Assembly (NCBI RefSeq): GCF_013403925.1
Contig: NZ_JABFDJ010000001.1
Span: 620,001 to 684,000 of the forward strand
Direction of reading: 5' to 3'
DNA length: 64,000 bases
From: Winogradskyella wichelsiae
GTDB taxonomy: Bacteria > Bacteroidota > Bacteroidia > Flavobacteriales > Flavobacteriaceae
Every line of letters starts with the position of its first letter. Within the stretch, counting starts at the first letter, position 1. Under the pieces are notes generated by a model. That model was not told the DNA's origin, searched no databases, and saw only the letters and a program-made list of their open reading frames with translations. Both the position numbers and the translations under genes were made by a program. Below, in pieces: positions 43,268-52,481 of this stretch.

Positions 43268-45892
43268 TTACTTCTTTATTATTTTTTCATTGTAGTTAAT
43301 ATTAATACCTATAATTCTTAATATATATAATCCGGACTGTAATCTACCAGTATCTATCGTAACGCTATTAAATGATTCTTTTTGTATTTCATATACAATT
43401 CTACCATTAATATCAACGATACTAATATTAACATTACTTAAAGTATTGCTTGACAAGATTGATAATTCTGTATTTATAGGATTTGGATAAATACTAAAAT
43501 TAACCTTATCAAATTCAGTAATATTTAAACTAGAGCAATTAGCTAAAGAAGGATCACTACTTATTGGCATTGTAAAATCTTCTATTTGATCATTACGAGA
43601 ATCTGCATCTCCTTGCTCAGCATTTACACCTAAACCTCTAGCTGCAAACACTTCCCAAATTAAACACTGATCAACACCTCCTGTCGTTAACATATCAGCT
43701 GCTAAAATCGCATCTCTACCATCTACAAATCCAGGACTACATGGTTGTAACTTTAAGCCATCAATAACTAAATTCATCACTTTATTATTACCACCATTTC
43801 CATTATATAAATCAGAATCAAAACCGTATTTATCTATATAGGCCCATGTTAAATCCCATAATGTCGTTGCCCAAACAAAACCAATACCATGGGGTTGAGA
43901 GAGTGTGTTTGATGCATTATATGTAAATCCATTATCTGCAAAATCAGTATTATAACGTGCAGGTCTAATACCACCACCTGTAATTGGCTCACTAATGGCA
44001 AATGTTCCTATTCCTCTTCCATCTGTAGGAAGGTCTGATGCTTTCATAGTAACCATCAATGCAAACCAATCTGACCATCCTTCTCCCATCTGCTCATTGT
44101 TTTGTAGACAACCAGCAGCAGACGGACCACCTGCTAATCTATTAGAAATACCATGACCATATTCGTGAGCTATAATTCCATTATCAAATGCACCATCAAT
44201 AAAATCTGTTAAATCTGGTCCTACTAAACTCACCGTAATGCTTTCCCCATTCTCTAATGCCGTAATTAATGTCTCTCCAACATCTTGCGTTACCATTATT
44301 GAAGGTATAGATACTAAATCCCCATCCGTTCCTGGCCCCATCTCAATGGCTGCACCCGGCTCATTATTAACTACAATTACACCAATAGCACCTGCATTCT
44401 CTACCGCTAAAACCTTTGCTCCAAACTCACATACCCCACGTCTCAGAATAGCTATATTTCCATTAAGCTGAGCAGTATTAATAATTGTTTCGCAAGCATT
44501 TAAAACATCTGCCGTAGTATCAATAGTTCTTATTAAATTAGATGTAACAGGCACTACAGTCAATAACGCACCAAACGAAGCACCAATACCGTTATACGCT
44601 CCCATTAAACTCCCATTTTCTACTAAAACGCGTTCACTTGTATTACCACCTGGAGGCGACCATAAAAACATTTGCATTCTTGGATTAATACCATCTGGAG
44701 GAGTTCCAAAATTAGCATTATTAAAGCCACTTCCGTCTTGGGCATCAGCGAAAACAAAATCGCTACCATTACCTTGATTACTATAATTTGTTGTTTGAAA
44801 ATTCCCAGAACTCTCATCAAATCCATGATTAAACCATATGTCATGCATCATATTATTCATATAAAATAAATTGGTGATAGCAGCTTCCTGATAATCTAAT
44901 GGTGACAAATTGAAATCTAATGGAAAATCAAAATTTAATAATGCTGTTCCTTCTGGAGAAAAGCTATTGATAGCATCGTTACCTCTAATATCGTCCTTTG
45001 CCCAAACATTATTACCTCTTGCAATAGTAAAATCTGCACCAGAAACCCCATCATCATCATGCCATCCAAATGGTGAAGCACTAGAACTAGCAGGCTCTGT
45101 AATAATTTGTCTAGAACCATGATTTGGACTTTCTAAAGGAAGCGGAAAAACATTATAACTAGAACCATCAACTAAAACAGATTTAGGAGCAAACATTAGA
45201 TGACTAAAATCTTGTTGGTTCTTTTGTATGGAATGATCGCGTTCTTTATCAAAGACACAGGTTAAAATTAAATCATTAAATTCTATTATTTCATTAGTCA
45301 TTGCATTTACCCTTACACTCCACCAATGCTTATTATCATTACTGTATACAATAAAGTCCCATGCCAACATTAAGTTGTCTTCTTGTGCTACAAAAACTAA
45401 TTCAACTTTTATATTTTGTGTTGAAATTCCAGAATGAGTAAATACATACTGATTCCCCTTATGCTCTAATTCTTTCATATTTTGCACATTTCCTAATTGA
45501 AATTGTTCTGCAACTTTAAGAATAGAAGCATTGGGTGAAAAATTTGGTGTTGTAGAATTAACTTTAGAAGATATATTATTTAAAAACCTATTAGCATAAT
45601 AGAATATTTCACCATCTTTAATAGCTATGCTAGATACAACATTAAAAAGTCTGAAACCTTGATAAGTTTGATTTAAATAAACGTGCGTTACTTCTGTATT
45701 TTCAGCGTAATACTCATTGTTTATTACAGGATTTTCTAAGTCTTTATCTTTAAAATCGAAATCTGTCTTTTTATCCTTTAAATAATTAACAATTAAGGTT
45801 CCGTATTTTGAAGATTTTAGGTCACTTTGACCAAATGAACAAGAAATGGATAAGAATAATAAAAGGCTTAAGTAGATGTATTTTTTTATCAT
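43268..45892 (-). CDS. Secreted M36 (fungalysin-like) metalloprotease with T9SS signal
   Basis: 874 residues. Signal peptide (SLLLFLSISCSFG), FTP-like propeptide (about 25-200), M36 catalytic domain with the zinc motif IAHEYGHGISN and third ligand in MGEGWSDWFALM, and an inserted PA domain at about 450-560 (ILRRGVCEFGAKVLAVENAG). The last 75 residues are a type A Por-secretion sorting domain (FSIYPNPINTELSILS ... GLYILRI). Predicted to be exported through the type IX system and attached or released at the surface. Divergent from dxs. Confidence 0.93.
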   Translation of the reverse strand: MIKKYIYLSLLLFLSISCSFGQSDLKSSKYGTLIVNYLKDKKTDFDFKDKDLENPVINNEYYAENTEVTHVYLNQTYQGFRLFNVVSSIAIKDGEIFYYANRFLNNISSKVNSTTPNFSPNASILKVAEQFQLGNVQNMKELEHKGNQYVFTHSGISTQNIKVELVFVAQEDNLMLAWDFIVYSNDNKHWWSVRVNAMTNEIIEFNDLILTCVFDKERDHSIQKNQQDFSHLMFAPKSVLVDGSSYNVFPLPLESPNHGSRQIITEPASSSASPFGWHDDDGVSGADFTIARGNNVWAKDDIRGNDAINSFSPEGTALLNFDFPLDFNLSPLDYQEAAITNLFYMNNMMHDIWFNHGFDESSGNFQTTNYSNQGNGSDFVFADAQDGSGFNNANFGTPPDGINPRMQMFLWSPPGGNTSERVLVENGSLMGAYNGIGASFGALLTVVPVTSNLIRTIDTTADVLNACETIINTAQLNGNIAILRRGVCEFGAKVLAVENAGAIGVIVVNNEPGAAIEMGPGTDGDLVSIPSIMVTQDVGETLITALENGESITVSLVGPDLTDFIDGAFDNGIIAHEYGHGISNRLAGGPSAAGCLQNNEQMGEGWSDWFALMVTMKASDLPTDGRGIGTFAISEPITGGGIRPARYNTDFADNGFTYNASNTLSQPHGIGFVWATTLWDLTWAYIDKYGFDSDLYNGNGGNNKVMNLVIDGLKLQPCSPGFVDGRDAILAADMLTTGGVDQCLIWEVFAARGLGVNAEQGDADSRNDQIEDFTMPISSDPSLANCSSLNITEFDKVNFSIYPNPINTELSILSSNTLSNVNISIVDINGRIVYEIQKESFNSVTIDTGRLQSGLYILRIIGININYNEKIIKK

Positions 45893-46018
45893 AAGTAGAG
45901 ATTAATAGTCCAATTTAAGTCTTTAAAACAAATGCTTACTTACAATGATTCTTTTATTTAACAAAAAGAGAGCGAAAAAAGCATACATAAGAGTCTCTAA
46001 ATCTCGTATTTTTACACC

Positions 46019-47803
46019 GTGAATAAGACATTTTTAGACCATATTAACCTTCCTGAAGATTTACGTCATCTCAAACCAGATGATTTACCTCTACTTGCCC
46101 AAGAGTTACGTAATTTCATTATTAATATAGTCGCAACCAAAGAAGGGCATTTAGGTGCTAGTTTGGGCGTGGTAGAATTAACCATTGCGCTTCATTATGT
46201 ATTTAACACGCCTCATGACTTACTAATCTGGGACGTTGGACACCAAGCTTACGGCCATAAATTATTAACAGGGAGAAAAGATATATTTGAGACCAATAGA
46301 CAACTAAAAGGGATTAGTGGTTTTCCAAAACGTAATGAAAGTAATTACGATACTTTTGGTGTAGGACATTCATCTACTTCTATTTCTGCGGCCTTAGGAA
46401 TGGCGATTGCCTCACAACTTAAAGGAGAAGACAAACACCATATTGCTGTTATTGGTGATGCATCTATTGCAAGCGGAATGGCTTTTGAAGGTCTAAACCA
46501 TGCCGGAGTCACAAATGTTAATCTACTTGTTATTTTAAATGATAATGCTATTGGCATTGACCCAAGTGTTGGGGCTCTAAAACAATACCTTACCAATGTA
46601 AAGAAAGGCACTGAGAAGCAAGATAATATATTTGAAGCTTTAAATTTTAATTATTCCGGTCCTATTGATGGTCATAATTTACCTTTGTTACTTTCAGAAT
46701 TAGAACGATTAAAAACAATTAAAGGCCCCAAATTTTTACACCTTATTACTACAAAAGGGAAAGGTTTAAAACAAGCCGAATTAGACCAAGTAAAATACCA
46801 CGCACCAGGAAAATTTGATGCAAAAACAGGTGAACTTCCTTTAAAATCTAATAAAAAGCTTCCCCCTAAGTTTCAAGATGTATTTGGTGAAACTATTGTA
46901 GAATTAGCATTAAAAAATGATAAAATTGTAGGGATAACACCCGCTATGCCAACAGGTAGTTCCTTAAAATATATGATGGAAACGATTCCTGATCGTGCTT
47001 TTGATGTTGGTATTGCGGAACAGCATGCTGTAACGCTTGCCGCAGGAATGGCAACACAAGGTCTTATTCCGTTTTGTAATATCTATTCTACGTTTTTACA
47101 ACGCGCTTACGATCAAATTATACACGATGTAGCTTTACAAAACTTACCTGTGATTTTTTGCTTAGATCGTGCTGGATTAGTTGGCGAAGATGGAGCAACA
47201 CACCATGGTGTTTTTGATTTAGCTTACCTTAATTGCATCCCTAACTTGGTTATTTTTGCACCAAGAGATGCTATTGCACTAAGAAACATAATGTATACAG
47301 CGCAATTAGGTATTGATTTCCCTATTGCTATTCGCTATCCACGTGGTCGCGGTCATCTATTAGATTGGAAAAAACCTTTTAAAAAGATTGAAATAGGAAA
47401 AGGTATTCCTCTAAAATTAGGAAATAAAATCGCCATACTTTCTATTGGTACTATTGCAAAAACAGTTGAAGATGCTATTTTATTTTATGAGAAAAAGGAA
47501 GCGATTAGCCATTACGATATGCAATTTGTAAAACCTTTAGATGAAAGCTTACTGCATGATATTTTAAAAAACCATAAAGCTATAATCACCATTGAAGAAG
47601 GAACGCTTATTGGTGGCTTTGGAAGTTCAATTCTAGCGTTTGCTAATACACACCATTACAACCAAAAAATAAGAACACTTGGTATTGAAGATCAATTTAT
47701 TGAACACGGAACAGTAAATCAATTATTACAACTGCAAAAATTAGATTCTGATTCTATAAAAAAAACAATTGAAGATTTATTCTTCGTGATTAATAATAGC
47801 TAA
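46019..47803 (+). CDS. dxs: 1-deoxy-D-xylulose-5-phosphate synthase
   Basis: 594 residues, usual for Flavobacteriaceae. First step of the MEP isoprenoid pathway. Thiamine-diphosphate motif GDASIASGMAFEGLNHAG ... NDNAIGID, GVGHSSTSISAALG, and the transketolase middle domain DRAGLVGEDGATHHG. The start appears to be GTG at 46019: the frame has no ATG nearby and the protein N-terminus (FLDHINLPEDLRHL) matches the family start. A TATTTTTA box directly before it suggests a very short leader. The 3' end overlaps a possible minus-strand small gene. Confidence 0.97.
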   Translation: MNKTFLDHINLPEDLRHLKPDDLPLLAQELRNFIINIVATKEGHLGASLGVVELTIALHYVFNTPHDLLIWDVGHQAYGHKLLTGRKDIFETNRQLKGISGFPKRNESNYDTFGVGHSSTSISAALGMAIASQLKGEDKHHIAVIGDASIASGMAFEGLNHAGVTNVNLLVILNDNAIGIDPSVGALKQYLTNVKKGTEKQDNIFEALNFNYSGPIDGHNLPLLLSELERLKTIKGPKFLHLITTKGKGLKQAELDQVKYHAPGKFDAKTGELPLKSNKKLPPKFQDVFGETIVELALKNDKIVGITPAMPTGSSLKYMMETIPDRAFDVGIAEQHAVTLAAGMATQGLIPFCNIYSTFLQRAYDQIIHDVALQNLPVIFCLDRAGLVGEDGATHHGVFDLAYLNCIPNLVIFAPRDAIALRNIMYTAQLGIDFPIAIRYPRGRGHLLDWKKPFKKIEIGKGIPLKLGNKIAILSIGTIAKTVEDAILFYEKKEAISHYDMQFVKPLDESLLHDILKNHKAIITIEEGTLIGGFGSSILAFANTHHYNQKIRTLGIEDQFIEHGTVNQLLQLQKLDSDSIKKTIEDLFFVINNS

Positions 47804-47947
47804 GTCCTGCTGGTTCATTACCTGTTCAGTCTTTATGGTTTCGTAACTTGTTTGTTCTAAATTTTCGCTAGAAATATCATCTAACAATAACAGACATGTT
47901 ACAACAACTACAAAAATGACTAGTCCTCCGAGTATATTATTCTCCAT
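47777..47947 (-). CDS. Possible 56-residue single-pass membrane protein
   Basis: Frame from ATG (complement of 47945-47947) to TAA (47777-47779), overlapping the last 27 bases of dxs in convergent orientation. The product has an N-terminal hydrophobic helix (ILGGLVIFVVVVTCLLLL) and an acidic, polar tail (DDISSENLEQTSYETIK). It fills an otherwise empty gap between dxs and dgt. Support is only composition and placement; no family recognised. Confidence 0.4.
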   Translation of the reverse strand: MENNILGGLVIFVVVVTCLLLLDDISSENLEQTSYETIKTEQVMNQQDLAIINHEE

Positions 47948-48052
47948 AAACAAATATTTAATTGATTCTACTTGTAGTAAAAGAAAACAAAATATCGCTA
48001 AAAAACAAATTTAAACGATTAAAAACATAATTTCGTACTGTATTTCTTCAAC

Positions 48053-49393
48053 CTATAGAATTTGTCCTTGAAGTTTTTTATGTAATAGCATAGCATTTGT
48101 ATCTGATAATTTTGAAATATAAAGACAAATAGCTAACAGGTTTTCATATAAAGATTCATTACTAAGTTTTACAATTTCAGGCAATGTACTAAGCAGTAAT
48201 TTATCGTAATTAGACATCTTACCTTCATAATAATTAAAGGCCATTTTTCCGAAAGATTCTAACAATTGATTCAAAATCTGATAACCAGCAATTTCCTTAT
48301 TAATAACCTCCTTAGAACGGTATACATTATTAATACTAATATCAATAATATCTTTTATTTGTGCTTTATACTGACTTACATCTAACAAGCCCGTTTCAAA
48401 TTCACCAGCCAAAATTGCATCTTCATGTTTCATAAAAAGTGTTGCGGCTTCATTTATTAATCTTCCAATGGCTAACGCTCGCAAATAGCTTACACGATCT
48501 ACAGTCGTTTTTAGGGTATTGTAATTTTCAGTTTTAATACTATCTCTAACTAAATTAATTAAATACTCTAAAGCATATTCTTCATCAATTAACCCTAGAT
48601 TAATACCATCCTCAAAATCAATAATAGTATAACAAATATCATCTGCAGCTTCAACTAAATAGGCTAATGGATGCCTTTGAAAACTTAAATAGTCCTCATG
48701 TCTTTTAATTAGACCTAAGTCAGTAGCAATATCATTAAACATTTGTTTTTCACTCTGAAAAAAGCCATATTTCTTATCTACAATATGATTGGTTGGTTTC
48801 TTTGGTAAAGATTCTTTTGGGTACTTCATAAAAGCACCTAAGGTTGCATAACTTAAACGCAAACCACCTTCTCTACCTTCTCTACTTTCCGTTAATATTT
48901 TAAAACCATTAGCGTTACCTTCAAAATCGCATAGGTCTTGATATTCTTTAGCCGTTAACAAGTCTTTAAAATTAGCACCACTTCCTTCTTTAAAATAAGC
49001 ACCTATTGCTTTTTCACCAGAATGACCAAACGGTGGATTTCCAATATCGTGAGCTAAAGCCGCAGCTGCAACAATAGCACCAAAGTCATTCATTTTATAA
49101 CCGTGAGAAGTTTCTAAATGTGGGTGCTTTTTTAATAGCAACTGCCCCACTCTTCTTCCTAAAGACCTACCTACAACACTTACCTCTAAGCTATGTGTTA
49201 ACCGCGTGTGTACAAAATCTGTTTTAGACAATGGAACAACCTGAGTTTTATCTTGTAATCCTCTAAATTCCGCAGAAAATATAATACGATCATAATCGAC
49301 CTCAAAGCCTAAACGTGTTTCGTCTTGTTCTTTTCTTAATCTTTTATTTGTATCGCCATAGCGCTTTAACGAGAGTAGTTGTTCCCAATTCAT
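48053..49393 (-). CDS. dgt: Deoxyguanosinetriphosphate triphosphohydrolase (HD domain)
   Basis: 446 residues. HD-domain metal ligands in HTRLTHSLEVSVVGRSLG and ALAHDIGNPPFGHSGE, plus AADDICYTIIDFEDG, the dGTPase family signature. Cleaves dGTP to deoxyguanosine and triphosphate. The ATG at 49393 gives MNWEQLLSLKRYG, the normal family start. Confidence 0.94.
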   Translation of the reverse strand: MNWEQLLSLKRYGDTNKRLRKEQDETRLGFEVDYDRIIFSAEFRGLQDKTQVVPLSKTDFVHTRLTHSLEVSVVGRSLGRRVGQLLLKKHPHLETSHGYKMNDFGAIVAAAALAHDIGNPPFGHSGEKAIGAYFKEGSGANFKDLLTAKEYQDLCDFEGNANGFKILTESREGREGGLRLSYATLGAFMKYPKESLPKKPTNHIVDKKYGFFQSEKQMFNDIATDLGLIKRHEDYLSFQRHPLAYLVEAADDICYTIIDFEDGINLGLIDEEYALEYLINLVRDSIKTENYNTLKTTVDRVSYLRALAIGRLINEAATLFMKHEDAILAGEFETGLLDVSQYKAQIKDIIDISINNVYRSKEVINKEIAGYQILNQLLESFGKMAFNYYEGKMSNYDKLLLSTLPEIVKLSNESLYENLLAICLYISKLSDTNAMLLHKKLQGQIL

Positions 49394-49553
49394 AGTTTAA
49401 ATCTTAGAAGATGCAAGATATATAAATTGCTATACAATACATTATATAAGGCTTGGTAAGATTAAGCAAAAACCAATGTTACCTAATTGTTTCCATATCC
49501 AAAACTAGTTAATATTAAGGATACGTTTTACTAACCTTTTGATTACAAATTGG

Positions 49554-49571
49554 TAATTTTAGAATAACTCA
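49554..49571. promoter_or_regulatory. Degenerate Pho-box-like pair upstream of the TonB receptor
   Basis: TAATTTT at 49554 and TAACTCA at 49565, 11 bases apart, in phase with TAATATT (49510) and TAACCTT (49532). It lies about 35-50 bases before the start point implied by the TTTCTTTG box at 49590-49597. Weak; judged mainly by analogy with the clear repeats at 54862 and 55341. Confidence 0.25.
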
Positions 49572-49623
49572 ATTAGCGAATTATCACAGTTTCTTTGCGG
49601 AATATATTTAAGATTAAACTTTA

Positions 49624-52452
49624 ATGAAAATAAGAATAATATTTACGTTACTAACGTCATTAATTGCATCATTGTGTTTCGCTCAAGAAACTGGTACGAT
49701 CACAGGTAAACTGACTGATAAAGATTTCAACAATGAACCTCTACCTTTCGCTAATGTTATTGTTAAAGGTACAACTATTGGAACTACATCTGACTTTGAC
49801 GGGTCATACACCCTTGAAAACTTAGAAACAGGTTCACATACAATCTCATACAGTTTTGTAGGGTATGATACGCAAGAAATTATTATTAATGTAATTGCGG
49901 GTAAAACAACTACTATGAATGTATCAATGAGCGCAAGCTCAGCAAGCTTGGATGAGGTTGTTATAACAACCTCGGCTCGAAAAGAAAGCGAGGTAGCACT
50001 TCTTTTAGACCAAAAAAAAGCTGTAGAGATAAAAGAGAGTATTGGTGCAGAGCAATTAGCTAGGTTAGGTGTTTCAGATGCATCTGCAGCAACAGCTAAA
50101 ATATCTGGAGTTTCAAAATCAGAAGGAACAGGTCAAATTTATGTTAGAGGTTTAGGAGATAGATATCTTACAACCACTTTAAATGGTCTACCTGTACCTT
50201 CAGATAACATAGACCAAAAAAATATTAGCTTAGACCTTTTCCCTACTAGATTTGTACAAAATGTTTCTATAAGTAAAACTTTTTCGCCAATTAATTCTGC
50301 TGATCAAGCTTCAGGTAATATTGATATCGTCTCTAAAAAAATTACAAAATCAAAAGAATTTGGAGTCAGTCTAGGTGCAGGTGTTAATAGTAATGCCGCA
50401 GGAGTATTTAATGACTTTAAGGTCACTGCAAATAATAGTGATGTAAATCTTGGAATATACAGCCGTTCTTATGACGCAGACAACTTAGGTAATTCACTTA
50501 CACAACAGAGTTGGGATACTCAAAATGTTAGTGCGCCTATTAATTCATCAGTATCATTTAATGCCGGTGGAAAGTTTGGAGAATCAAAACGATTAGGGCT
50601 ATACTTCAGTGCAGGACAATCTGTAGATCACGAATATCGCGAAGGTATTTTTAAACAATACGACCAAGGAAATATTAGAGATTTTATTAGAGATAACGAC
50701 AACAAAACCTGGCTAAGAACAGTAAACACTGTAGGTATGTTAAATGCTGTATATAAGTTGGATGACAACAATAATCTAAGCTTTAACACTTTTGGAATTA
50801 ATAAAGTTTTAGAAGAAACTTATGAGGCAGGTAGAAAAGGAACTTCAGAACGTTTTGAAGAATTAGATAACACTGATGAAGGTTTTCAATTTGTTAGAGA
50901 TCAAAACATCAAGAATACCTTATTATCTGTTACACAATTACTAGGTGAGCATAATATTTCTGAAAACAATACTTTAGAGTGGGCTGCAGGATATAACTAT
51001 GTTTCAGCAAATGAACCAAATCGTATCAGAAACGAACTTAACTTCATCAACGATACAGACCTTATTGAATTTGCTTTTATTGGAGGAACACAACAACGTA
51101 AATCCGTACAAGAAATTACTGACACAGAATATAGTGCAAATATTATAGATAAGGTTGTTTTAAAACAAAATGATGATGGTGATGATCTATTAAAATTAAC
51201 CTTTGGAGGAACCATGAGAAACAAATCTCGTGACTTTAGATCACAATTTTACGGAGTTGTTGAACAAACTAGAGGATCATTAAACCCAACATCTGTTGAT
51301 GGCCTTTCAAACATTTTTACCCAACAAAATTTTGATAATGGTTTATTAGATTTCAATCCAGTATCACCAGATTTTTATGATGGAAACTTAACTTCTTTTG
51401 CTGGTTTTGTTGACTTTGTAGGTGTATTTAATAAGTTCACAGCACAAGTAGGGTTACGCTACCAAAAGGATGAAATAGATGTTAATTTTGATGTTGGTAA
51501 CTACATTAATCCAGAAACATTTTTACCACGTATTGGGCAATCATTACAAAATTACGAACGTCTATACCCTTCTCTAAATTTAAAATATGACTTAACAGAG
51601 AAGTCAGCGATACGTTTAGCAGGTAGTTTTAGTCAAACACTACCAGAATTTAAAGAAATTGCACCATTTGAATATGTATCTCCTGAAGGACTTATAACAT
51701 CAGGAAATCCAGATATCATAGCTTCAAAAAATATTAATTTAGATTTAAAATATGAGTTATTTCCTAGCAACGATGAGTTAATTTCTTTAACTGCTTTTTA
51801 TAAGCGCATCGAAGATCCAATAAACAAAACATTACGATTAGGAGCAGATGGAAGTGTCTTTTCTTATTTCAATACAGGTAACGAAGCAACCGTAATTGGT
51901 GCAGAATTAGAAGGACGTGTCTATATTATTAAAAAACAAGACTCAATGCCTAACCTAAAGTTATCGGGTAATATCTCTTACTTAGACCATGTTCAAGATC
52001 TAAAGGAAGTAAGAAATAGCAATGGGGACTTAACAAGAACCTATAGATACGGTGGAAAAACTGAAATAGGATTAGAAGGAGCATCAGATTGGATAACGAA
52101 TATCGCACTTACTTTCAATACAGGAACGAAACATCCATATGAAATTACACTTTCTGGTAACTACGCATCTGACAAAATCTATTCATTAGGTGCACCAAGA
52201 AATCAGAGTCAGCCTGAAACTTTTTTTAACGGAGAAATAATTGAAGAAGGTGTAGTAAGATTAGACTTTATTTTGAATAAGGAAATCAATGACAAATGGA
52301 ATTTAAGTCTTACTGCTCAAAACCTATTGAATCCGACTATAAATCGAGTACAAAACAATCAATCGTCAGCAACAGGCCTAACCTCTCAGGACACTGTGCT
52401 TTCATATAATACAGGGGTGAATACATCACTTTCTATTAGCTACAAATTTTAA
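49624..52452 (+). CDS. TonB-dependent receptor with carboxypeptidase-regulatory-like N-domain
   Basis: 942 residues. Signal peptide (FTLLTSLIASLCFAQ), CarboxypepD_reg-like domain at about 22-110 (GTTIGTTSDFDGSYTLENLE), plug with the segment GQIYVRGLGDRYLTTTLNGL, and a barrel ending NTSLSISYKF. The ligand is not evident. It is followed after 29 bases by a duplicated-domain lipoprotein, and I infer that the pair acts like a SusC/D-type couple. Upstream repeats and the nearby phosphate transporter suggest a phosphate-limitation role. Confidence 0.9.
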   Translation: MKIRIIFTLLTSLIASLCFAQETGTITGKLTDKDFNNEPLPFANVIVKGTTIGTTSDFDGSYTLENLETGSHTISYSFVGYDTQEIIINVIAGKTTTMNVSMSASSASLDEVVITTSARKESEVALLLDQKKAVEIKESIGAEQLARLGVSDASAATAKISGVSKSEGTGQIYVRGLGDRYLTTTLNGLPVPSDNIDQKNISLDLFPTRFVQNVSISKTFSPINSADQASGNIDIVSKKITKSKEFGVSLGAGVNSNAAGVFNDFKVTANNSDVNLGIYSRSYDADNLGNSLTQQSWDTQNVSAPINSSVSFNAGGKFGESKRLGLYFSAGQSVDHEYREGIFKQYDQGNIRDFIRDNDNKTWLRTVNTVGMLNAVYKLDDNNNLSFNTFGINKVLEETYEAGRKGTSERFEELDNTDEGFQFVRDQNIKNTLLSVTQLLGEHNISENNTLEWAAGYNYVSANEPNRIRNELNFINDTDLIEFAFIGGTQQRKSVQEITDTEYSANIIDKVVLKQNDDGDDLLKLTFGGTMRNKSRDFRSQFYGVVEQTRGSLNPTSVDGLSNIFTQQNFDNGLLDFNPVSPDFYDGNLTSFAGFVDFVGVFNKFTAQVGLRYQKDEIDVNFDVGNYINPETFLPRIGQSLQNYERLYPSLNLKYDLTEKSAIRLAGSFSQTLPEFKEIAPFEYVSPEGLITSGNPDIIASKNINLDLKYELFPSNDELISLTAFYKRIEDPINKTLRLGADGSVFSYFNTGNEATVIGAELEGRVYIIKKQDSMPNLKLSGNISYLDHVQDLKEVRNSNGDLTRTYRYGGKTEIGLEGASDWITNIALTFNTGTKHPYEITLSGNYASDKIYSLGAPRNQSQPETFFNGEIIEEGVVRLDFILNKEINDKWNLSLTAQNLLNPTINRVQNNQSSATGLTSQDTVLSYNTGVNTSLSISYKF

Positions 52453-52481
52453 CCAAAAAAAATAATTTAAATTTTAAAACG

